Below are positions 1 to 6,540 of a DNA stretch of 14,461 nt, piece after piece; positions within the stretch are counted from its first letter, which is position 1, and every line of letters starts with the position of its first letter. Origin of the DNA: UKL13-2 sp036394575 (lineage in GTDB: Bacteria > Pseudomonadota > Gammaproteobacteria > Burkholderiales > Usitatibacteraceae); the NCBI GenBank assembly GCA_036394575.1, contig DASWEY010000001.1, forward strand, positions 1 to 14,461, read 5' to 3'. A program made the position numbers and the translations under genes. The notes below the pieces were generated by a model that was given only the letters and a program-made list of their open reading frames with translations, did not search any database and had not been told where the DNA came from.

Positions 1-3000
1 TCTTGTTGGCCAGCCCGCCGAGGCTGGAGGCCACCGCCGTGATCTGATTCAGATCGTCGTAGGTGTAGGTCTCGCTGATGGTGGCGCCGGCATTGACCCA
101 GTTGCGTTGCAGCACTTGGTCGATATTGTTGTAGGTGGCGCCGTTGTATTGCAGGGCGCTGGCGGTGTTGACCGTCTGGGTGGTGCCGGTGGTAACCAGC
201 ATCGAGCGGCCGCGGTCATCATAGGTCCGCTGCGTGACCAGGCCGTTGCCCATGGTCTCATTGGTGATGTGGCCGAAGGCGTCCACGCCATTGCCTTGCC
301 ACAGCACCGCACTGGTAGATACGCGCACCAGCTGCGAGGGGTAGCCCTGGGCGTTGTAGACATTGCGCACCGCAAAGCCTGCGGGATTGCTGGGGCCGGC
401 GGGGTAGGTGGAGGTATCTACGCGGCCGGCGGTGTCGTAGGTGATGCCGCTGGTAAATACGGTGCCGCCCGAGGTCAGGGTGGTCAGTTCGCGGCTGCTG
501 CGGCCGAGACTGTCGTAGCAGGAAATACGCGTGCTGTTGGCGGTGACCCCATCGGCCATCAGGGTAAAGGCGGCCGTCAACTTGCCCACTACCTTGTTAT
601 TGGCGGCCGAGCTTGCACATTCGCTGCGGTTGGCGTCGAACTCCCATTTGCTGTCAAGCCCCCCCTCGGTACGCCGGGTCATGCGGCCGAGGACGTCGTA
701 CTGCAGGGTGGTGGTCTGGCTCAGGGCATCGACCTGGCGGATCAGCTCGCCGAGGGCGTTGTAGTTGTATGACCAGCTGCCCATATCGGCATCGGCCATG
801 CCGGTCTTGCGGCCGCGCAGGTCGTAGCTGACGGTATTGAGGATGCCGTTGGCGTCGGTGCCGATCAGATTGCTGTTGGCATCGTAGGCATAGCGGATGC
901 GGCCGCCGGCGGGGTCTTCCACCAGGGCGGTCTGGCCGGCGACGTTCTTGGTGGCGATGGTGGTCTGCGGGGATTGGTTGCCGGTATAGACCGTGGTCTG
1001 GGTGACGAGGGCACTGTAGCTGGCGCTCTTGACCAAGGTATCGCTGCCGGTGAAGAAGTCATGCGCCTCGGTAACGCGGCCGAGAACGTCGTAGTAGTTC
1101 TTGATGGCCAGAACGGCGTTCTTGGCCGGCCAGGTATTGCGCTCGTAGGGGCGGAAGGTCTTATCGACGCGACCGAGTGCATCGTAGTACGTCAGACCGT
1201 CGTCGATCCAGTCGGTGTTGGCGAAATTGATACGCGTGGAGAAGAGCTTGCGGTTGGCCTGGTCGAGATAGGTGTAGACGGGCTGGCCGATCTGGGCGCC
1301 GGTGGAACTGTAGCTGATGCTGGTGATTTGGTAACAGATGGTGGTCTGGTTATAGGTCCATTGCCCGTAGCCGGTGCAGGGTGCGCCGGAGGTGCTGCCG
1401 GCGGGATTGGGGTAGCCGGTGGTGCTGTAGGTGCCGTCGGCGCGGTTCTCCTGCACGGTGCGGCCATAACCGTCATAGACCCAAGTGGTGGTCAGGCCGT
1501 TCGGCCCGGTGAGACTTAAGCGGGTGCCGAAGCGGGCATCGTAGATATGGGTCTCGGACTGGTTCAGCGCATTGGTGACTGTGGTGGGGAACTGGCCACG
1601 GTTGTCATAAACGGTGGCGCCGCTGCGTGCCGTGAATACGGAATCTGCTCCCGGCGCTGGGGCCGCGCCTTCGGCATAAGCGCCGGACAGGATCGGGCCG
1701 CTGCCGTTGCAGTTGCGCGTGGTCTTGGTGGCGACATTGCCGTAGCTCTCCTGGGTATAGACCGTGACCAGGCACATATCGGGGTTATTGGGCTCGATCA
1801 CTTCCTTGATGAGCACCCCGGTGACGGGGTCGTAGTCGAAGATGCTGGTGCGCGTCTCGCCGGTGTTGCCGGCGGGCAGCGTGGGGGCGGCAGCAATGGT
1901 AATAGTTTGTACCGGACTGGTAACCGTGGCGTTATAGCTATCGGTGGCGCGCACCTGCAGATTGTAAGCACCGGCACCAAGGCCTTCCCACATATAGGTA
2001 TAACTCGATGCAGTCGTCTTCGTAAAGATGACCGAGTTGTTTGCAATGAACTCAAGTTTCACGACGCCGGCGCTGCCGATAGCGTTGAATTTGATGCGCG
2101 CCGGCGCGATCGGTGCCAACGATTGCGTAGTCAAGCTGACCGTCGGCGGCGGCGGGGCAACCGTAAAAGATTGCACTACCTGTGGCGCCGCGTTGTAGGT
2201 GGCATTTCCCGCCTGATCGGCTGCAATGCTGCAACTACCTACGCTAACCAGGGTAATGGTAGTACCTGAAACGGTGCAAACAGGGGTCGTCAACGAACTG
2301 AAGCTGATACCAAGCCCGGAAGAGACCGTGGCACTTACCGCAAATGGCGCATCACTGCTCAATTTATTGGCGAGTGTACCAAAGCTGATTGTCTGATTCT
2401 GCTTTGCAACGGCCACAACGACATTTGTGGAATAGTCGCCAAACCAGGCCACACCGTCCTGCACCATCTGTGATTGGAAGTTATAACTGCCGGGGGTCGG
2501 CGCGGTAACATTGATACTGATCGTCGCCGTCGCACCCGGCGCAACTGACGCTGGCAAGGCGAATCGATTCGCTCCCCAAGTCGAGTTACTGATTGGGTTC
2601 TGCGAACCCAGGGAATATGCCGCGGCGGAAGTCCAAGTATTGGTTCCCGTGTTTTTCATGGTCACGGAAACCGGATATACCTGGCCCGTGACCATTGAAG
2701 AGGGAACTGACTGCGAAATGAATTGTGCAGCGTTGGGCGGAGCGGAAGCGGCAATGGAGAAAGCGACAATGCCATCCGTCTTTGCGACGGTACATCCGGC
2801 ACCGAGCGTGCCGTTTTTAGGGGTGATGTCGAGGGAGTAATTTGCTGCGCCAAGTCCGCTTATCGTAAAAGATTGCGTTGTGCTTGCTACTGTCCCGGTT
2901 TGGCTTGTTGTACCGTTACTGGTGAGCGCCCAGGTCGCCCCCAAATACGAGGAATAACCCGAGTAGGTAAACGTGACCGTTGCTGAAGTCGTGCCGCTCG

Positions 3001-3190
3001 CAAATACGGTATTGTTCGCTGGCGAAGTGACGGTAATCACTTGCGTATAGTTTTCAGTCCCATCGCAAGGTGGAGGGGTGGCAAAGGCAGCGGACTGCGC
3101 CAAGAGTAACGCAAGCCCCAGCAATACGGCGAATGCCGAGCATGCAACATGCTTGCAATAGACGACCGACAGGGAAATTGGATTGTTCAT
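1..3190 (-). CDS. Secreted RHS/YD-repeat protein with N-terminal Ig-like domains (partial, runs off the left edge)
   Basis: The frame is open for 1063 codons from ATG 3190 to the window edge, so the C-terminus is missing. Residues 1-37 look like a Sec signal peptide (hydrophobic core AVLLGLALLLA, cleavage after AFA). Then come four beta-rich, probably Ig-like segments: about 38-150; 155-262, resembling the NBR1-type Ig domain (VTMKNTGTNTW, then AWFGDYS); 264-348, the bacterial type starting QNQTISFG; and 350-435. From about residue 450 to the edge there are RHS/YD repeats (YDALGRVDKTF, YDVLGRVTEAH, YDANSNLIGTDANG, YDDRGRS). In the RHS family such repeats form a hollow beta shell that encloses a variable C-terminal toxin or effector. 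An in-frame ATG lies at 3196, but GGGGAG at 3202-3197 is spaced best for 3190. The gene follows the SpvB-like gene by 12 bases and is probably co-transcribed with it. Domain class is clear; toxin activity is unknown because the tip is not visible. Confidence 0.9.
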   Translation of the reverse strand, partial: MNNPISLSVVYCKHVACSAFAVLLGLALLLAQSAAFATPPPCDGTENYTQVITVTSPANNTVFASGTTSATVTFTYSGYSSYLGATWALTSNGTTSQTGTVASTTQSFTISGLGAANYSLDITPKNGTLGAGCTVAKTDGIVAFSIAASAPPNAAQFISQSVPSSMVTGQVYPVSVTMKNTGTNTWTSAAAYSLGSQNPISNSTWGANRFALPASVAPGATATISINVTAPTPGSYNFQSQMVQDGVAWFGDYSTNVVVAVAKQNQTISFGTLANKLSSDAPFAVSATVSSGLGISFSSLTTPVCTVSGTTITLVSVGSCSIAADQAGNATYNAAPQVVQSFTVAPPPPTVSLTTQSLAPIAPARIKFNAIGSAGVVKLEFIANNSVIFTKTTASSYTYMWEGLGAGAYNLQVRATDSYNATVTSPVQTITIAAAPTLPAGNTGETRTSIFDYDPVTGVLIKEVIEPNNPDMCLVTVYTQESYGNVATKTTRNCNGSGPILSGAYAEGAAPAPGADSVFTARSGATVYDNRGQFPTTVTNALNQSETHIYDARFGTRLSLTGPNGLTTTWVYDGYGRTVQENRADGTYSTTGYPNPAGSTSGAPCTGYGQWTYNQTTICYQITSISYSSTGAQIGQPVYTYLDQANRKLFSTRINFANTDWIDDGLTYYDALGRVDKTFRPYERNTWPAKNAVLAIKNYYDVLGRVTEAHDFFTGSDTLVKSASYSALVTQTTVYTGNQSPQTTIATKNVAGQTALVEDPAGGRIRYAYDANSNLIGTDANGILNTVSYDLRGRKTGMADADMGSWSYNYNALGELIRQVDALSQTTTLQYDVLGRMTRRTEGGLDSKWEFDANRSECASSAANNKVVGKLTAAFTLMADGVTANSTRISCYDSLGRSSRELTTLTSGGTVFTSGITYDTAGRVDTSTYPAGPSNPAGFAVRNVYNAQGYPSQLVRVSTSAVLWQGNGVDAFGHITNETMGNGLVTQRTYDDRGRSMLVTTGTTQTVNTASALQYNGATYNNIDQVLQRNWVNAGATISETYTYDDLNQITAVASSLGGLANK

Positions 3191-3196
3191 CGTCAT

Positions 3197-3202
3197 CTCC
3201 CC
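3197..3202 (-). promoter_or_regulatory. Ribosome binding site of the RHS gene
   Basis: GGGGAG on the minus strand directly follows the TAA stop (3205-3203) of the upstream SpvB-like gene and lies 6 bases before ATG 3190. It supports a separate translation start rather than a broken single gene, and favours 3190 over the in-frame ATG at 3196, which abuts the site. Confidence 0.7.
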
Positions 3203-6200
3203 TTAGTTCGCAGGCTTGTTGCTGGTAACCACACTTTTCTTGAGCCGCCCGATCCACCAGTTCGCACCGGGGTCGTTGACGTATTCATTCGTGGTGGTCT
3301 TGCTGTAGCCGGTGGCCGCGCCTGGGTTGACGGCCGCATCGAAAACGCTTTCGTTCCACGGCGAGCCGGTCAGGATTTCGCTGGTGATGGTGCCGGGATT
3401 GCCGTAGCAATCGACATTCGAGGTAGTGCTTCGGGATTGGGGTAACGCCGAGCCATCCAGGTCCCAAGTCTTGGACAATGAACTGGCACTGTAGACCATG
3501 CAAGCCAGACCGCCGGTACAAGCGCCCGAACATAGCGCAGCCGAATTGGTGACCTGGAACGATCCATAGGTGACATCGCTGCGCGATAACTTGCTGCCCG
3601 CATTGGTCCAGCTCATTACGGTCTGCGGCGATCCGGTATACGGCCAGTCCGTAGCAAACCAGGTTCTATTGACAAGCCCGGTGATCGCATCTTGCGACTG
3701 TTGCCAGCCAAAACCCTGGGAGCTACGGCCGTCGTGGGAATACACTGCATTCGCATACCAGTAGTTGACAGCATTCCGTCCGCCAACAGCATTATCGGAG
3801 GTGATCGTCAAAACGGCCGGTATGTTTGGCGTCAATACCACTCGCGGATACGCCAGCGAGTATTCGCGGGAATAGCGTCCTGCGCCGGCCGCACTACTCA
3901 AAGGCGCATAATTGATGTCCGACTTCATGCCCAGACTTGTCGTGACACTGGCAAGCAAATCGGGAGAATTCACCGGTGCCATGCGTATATCCCATACTCC
4001 GTTGGCGCCGGTGTAGCCCGCCATATCTTGGGTTCCATCCCCGTTAAAGTCACCGAGAACGATATCTGGCGGTGTCAAGGTGAAACCATGGCTGTTGTAG
4101 CAGTTGAAGTTCACACTGCCGGCCAGGCAAACTATCCACAGGTCGCCATTGCTTGACCCGGCCCACACGGCAATATCAGTCTTGCCGTCGCCGTTGAAAT
4201 CGCCGGAGACGAGATCGCTCGCCGGGTGATTTGCCGGCCCATTCCAATAACTGCAAGCGAAATTGCTTCCAGTGGATTGGCAGACCTGCCATATATCACT
4301 GTTGCCGGTGTAAGCAAGTAAGTCGGCTTTGCCATCACCATTGAAATCACCGATCGCGACCTGATCCCGGTTGACACCCGGCCCCGTCCAGTTGCTGCAG
4401 CTGAAATTGGTTTCACCCGCAAGACAAATCGTCCAAATGCCGTTTGCGCCGGTGTAGGCCGCCAAGTCCATTTTTCCGTCACCATTGAAATCGGCAGAAA
4501 TGACAGCCGGGACCGTGACACCATGAACGGTTCGATATGTAAACGCTGTTCCGGCAATGCCGTTCCAATAGCTGCAGGAAAAATTGCTGCCCGTAGATTG
4601 GCAAATCTGCCATAAGTCGCCATTACTGGTATAGGCGGCAAAATCGGTTCGTCCATCACCATTGAAATCACCTGAAACGACATGATCTCGGGTAACGCCC
4701 GGACCCGCCCAGTTGCTGCAAATAAAATTTGTGTCGCCAGCCAGACAGATTTGCCATAAACCATTGCTGCCGGTGTAGGCTGCAAAGTCTGTCTTGCCGT
4801 CGCCATTGAAATCGCCGGTTATGACGTTCGGAGCATCAACGCCCGGGCCATTCCAGTAGCTGCACGTAAATCCGCTGCCGGTAGATTGGCAAATCTGCCA
4901 CTGGTCACCAACCGATGTCCACGCGGCGAAATCGGTCCTCCCATCCCCGTTGAAATCACCTGTCACCACATGCATCGCCGCCACGCCGGGGCCGGTCCAA
5001 TTCCCGGTGCCGCTGCCATTGAAGGCACTGAAATCCGCGGCCGGAGTATTGGGGGCGAAGGTGATAGGGTTCAGGCCGATCCAGTTTCCAGCACCATCCT
5101 TGCCAAATTCCTGGACACTCTGCAGTACCGAGCGCTGTGTCGCCGGGCTCGCTGTATAGCTCAGCCGATATTCGGTAACCGCCTGCTGTGTCGTGCCGCC
5201 ACTTGGGCTTGCCCATGTGCGAACGGTAGTCAGCCGCTTATTGCTCGCAAGTCTCAGACCACCGACATAACCGATGCCAACATCGGACCTGGTTTCATAA
5301 ACGAATTCAACCTTGTTGTATGGAGCCAGTCCTGTTACCGCATTGCCGGTGTAATTGATTGCAGACGTCATGTAATTGTTATTGGCGTTATCGCGCGCGT
5401 AGTCGATTGTCCAATAGTTCCCGTGCGAATCCAGCACGCGGACCAAAAGCCACATTGCCGTTGGCTGAGTTGAGCCACCACTGTAAAGATCGGCACGAGC
5501 ATATTCCATCAATTCGCCAGCTTTTGTTTCAACCCTAAATTCGATATCGCTTGCCGACGTCGCGTAGGTGGTTTTTTGAACGCCCTGGCTTGAGATTGGC
5601 GTGCCGCTTCCTGCTGAAGCCGTTGCAAACGTCAATGAAGTTGGGTAATTGGTGTAGCTGGCTGAAGGCGTGCGCCAACCTAATGTTGGTGTCGATCCAA
5701 TTTGGGTAATGCGACTACCGTTAAAAATTTCAGTTACATAAACGGCGTTGGGCTGGCCATAAGTTCCCGACTGAACAATTAAGCGCTGGCCGTCAAGGCA
5801 CAGCTTGTCGTTTGCGTCCAGGTTCACGTTACCGCGAACGCCCGCATCTGTTGCCGGGCTGGAAGCGCAGCGACTAATGGAGGACACACCACCAAGGGTC
5901 CATCCAACCCCTGCATTACCGTTTCCGCCTTGACTGTTATAGGAGAGTGCAATCGATGGCTGCACTCCAGCGGTTCCCGGCGGCAAGCGCACCGGAATGC
6001 TGTAGGTGAACGCGCCGGAGGGACTTACGCTGCCGCTCCCGGCAGTCCCCACTTGCGCAAATGAGACGCCAGCCGAAATCGCCAGGACAGCTCCGGCCGC
6101 AATACAAAGTAATTTTTTGGAGTTTGCCAAGATGGAATTAAGCACACTTCGAAGTCGGGGCGCTGACAGTAATATCGCTGAATTAAAACGCCCACCAAAC

Positions 6201-6220
6201 CTGCTATGCGTGCTTCCCAT
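3203..6220 (-). CDS. Exported SpvB / FG-GAP repeat / TcdB-middle-like protein, toxin B-component homologue
   Basis: The protein has 1005 residues. The N-terminus is export-like, with a long n-region (1-34), then KKLLCIAAGAVLAISAG and a likely cleavage after SFA at 55. From about 60 comes an SpvB-type domain (PSGAFTYSIPVRLPPGTAG, then YNSQGG and GWTLGG). Seven FG-GAP/VCBS-like units start at residues 421, 469, 517, 576, 624, 673 and 723, each with a DFNGDG calcium-type motif; seven units would suit one beta-propeller. About 760-840 resembles the TcdB toxin middle domain (MKSDINYAPLSS, AYPRVV, GRSSQGFGW). The protein stops after WWIGRLKKSVVTS; in TcB/SpvB-RHS proteins I know this kind of region leads into RHS repeats, which here begin in the next gene. 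The start at 6220 is supported by GGGAG 6 bases upstream. The role is probably part of a secreted toxin carrier or surface structure. The ADP-ribosyltransferase domain of Salmonella SpvB is not evident. Confidence 0.9.
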   Translation of the reverse strand: MGSTHSRFGGRFNSAILLSAPRLRSVLNSILANSKKLLCIAAGAVLAISAGVSFAQVGTAGSGSVSPSGAFTYSIPVRLPPGTAGVQPSIALSYNSQGGNGNAGVGWTLGGVSSISRCASSPATDAGVRGNVNLDANDKLCLDGQRLIVQSGTYGQPNAVYVTEIFNGSRITQIGSTPTLGWRTPSASYTNYPTSLTFATASAGSGTPISSQGVQKTTYATSASDIEFRVETKAGELMEYARADLYSGGSTQPTAMWLLVRVLDSHGNYWTIDYARDNANNNYMTSAINYTGNAVTGLAPYNKVEFVYETRSDVGIGYVGGLRLASNKRLTTVRTWASPSGGTTQQAVTEYRLSYTASPATQRSVLQSVQEFGKDGAGNWIGLNPITFAPNTPAADFSAFNGSGTGNWTGPGVAAMHVVTGDFNGDGRTDFAAWTSVGDQWQICQSTGSGFTCSYWNGPGVDAPNVITGDFNGDGKTDFAAYTGSNGLWQICLAGDTNFICSNWAGPGVTRDHVVSGDFNGDGRTDFAAYTSNGDLWQICQSTGSNFSCSYWNGIAGTAFTYRTVHGVTVPAVISADFNGDGKMDLAAYTGANGIWTICLAGETNFSCSNWTGPGVNRDQVAIGDFNGDGKADLLAYTGNSDIWQVCQSTGSNFACSYWNGPANHPASDLVSGDFNGDGKTDIAVWAGSSNGDLWIVCLAGSVNFNCYNSHGFTLTPPDIVLGDFNGDGTQDMAGYTGANGVWDIRMAPVNSPDLLASVTTSLGMKSDINYAPLSSAAGAGRYSREYSLAYPRVVLTPNIPAVLTITSDNAVGGRNAVNYWYANAVYSHDGRSSQGFGWQQSQDAITGLVNRTWFATDWPYTGSPQTVMSWTNAGSKLSRSDVTYGSFQVTNSAALCSGACTGGLACMVYSASSLSKTWDLDGSALPQSRSTTSNVDCYGNPGTITSEILTGSPWNESVFDAAVNPGAATGYSKTTTNEYVNDPGANWWIGRLKKSVVTSNKPAN
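4011..4960 (-). repeat. Seven tandem FG-GAP-type coding repeats of alternating A/B type
   Basis: The units begin at 4960, 4816, 4672, 4495, 4351, 4204 and 4054, with periods of 48, 48, 59, 48, 49 and 50 codons. Odd units 1, 3 and 5 carry ICQSTGS or VCQSTGS followed by CSYWNG. Even units 2, 4 and 6 carry CLAG, then NF and a second Cys. Units 1-6 share a C-X8-C spacing. Unit 7 has lost both Cys. Unit 3 has about 11 extra residues. The pattern suggests that a two-unit block of about 96 residues was duplicated. Confidence 0.85.
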
Positions 6221-6226
6221 ATGCTT

Positions 6227-6231
6227 CTCCC
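6227..6231 (-). promoter_or_regulatory. Ribosome binding site of the SpvB-like gene
   Basis: GGGAG on the minus strand lies 6 bases before ATG 6220. It decides in favour of the full-length start, which gives a long signal-peptide n-region, over the internal GTG at codon 26, which has no comparable site before it. Confidence 0.6.
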
Positions 6232-6417
6232 AATTGCCGCCGTTTTTGAAGTTTTTTGTGCAGAAGAGCGATTCGTGTTTCGATCACACTTTTCCACCAA
6301 TGGCGAAAGTAACGAATTGTTAAATTGATACGCAAGGAATTTTGGGGGGTTGTGGAAAATTTGCTACAAATCTTTTTGCGAAACCTACCTGCACGCGTGG
6401 GAAAAGTCGGAAAGGTA

Positions 6418-6442
6418 TTGACAGCAATAGGCGATTGATCGC
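6418..6442 (+). promoter_or_regulatory. Possible -35 box with an adjacent operator-like inverted repeat
   Basis: A perfect TTGACA (6418-6423) is followed 7 bases later by GCGAT-TG-ATCGC (6431-6442), an exact 5-base inverted repeat. A repressor bound there would cover the promoter spacer. The weak point is the -10: the hexamer at 17-base spacing is GCAGTA. The site is about 120 bases before gspE. This is a weak call. Confidence 0.25.
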
Positions 6443-6540
6443 AGTAGGAATTGCGTCGGCGCGAATGGCAGTGCCCCATGCTATCTTTAGAGATTAACAA
6501 CTTGGCTTTCTGACTCGCACCACCTGGTAGATCAATAAAC

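Larger units (their letters stand above)
6221..6540. other. Divergent intergenic spacer between the SpvB/RHS genes and gspE
   Basis: These 320 bases separate two outward-facing gene sets and contain no convincing gene. The stretch next to the SpvB-like gene is AT-rich. Visible elements are TTGACA (6418-6423), the 8-base palindrome CACGCGTG (6392-6399) and the inverted repeat GCGAT-TG-ATCGC (6431-6442). No good -10 box sits at 16-18 bases from TTGACA, so I do not call a defined promoter for gspE. I see no clear sigma-70 pair for the minus strand either. Both promoters must nevertheless lie here if these are the first genes of their units. Confidence 0.6.

Noticed and set aside
107..772. Open + strand frame of 221 codons, and a similar one at 974-1519 and 1547-2269
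   Set aside because: They are antisense to the YD-repeat and Ig-coding frame, have Gly/Val-rich non-protein-like composition and show no domain or ribosome binding site. The minus-strand frame has clear YD motifs throughout.
3190..3205. Frameshift or nonsense mutation splitting one SpvB-RHS gene
   Set aside because: The second ORF has its own ribosome binding site, ATG and complete signal peptide, which a recent disruption would not create.
6275..6292. CRP-like site on the minus strand (TGTGATCGAAACACG)
   Set aside because: Only the TGTGA half fits; the second half is out of register with TCACA.
6345..6370. Sigma-54-type promoter (GG...GC pair in the GGTTGTGG to TTTGC stretch)
   Set aside because: No GG and GC pair in this stretch has the required 10-base spacing.
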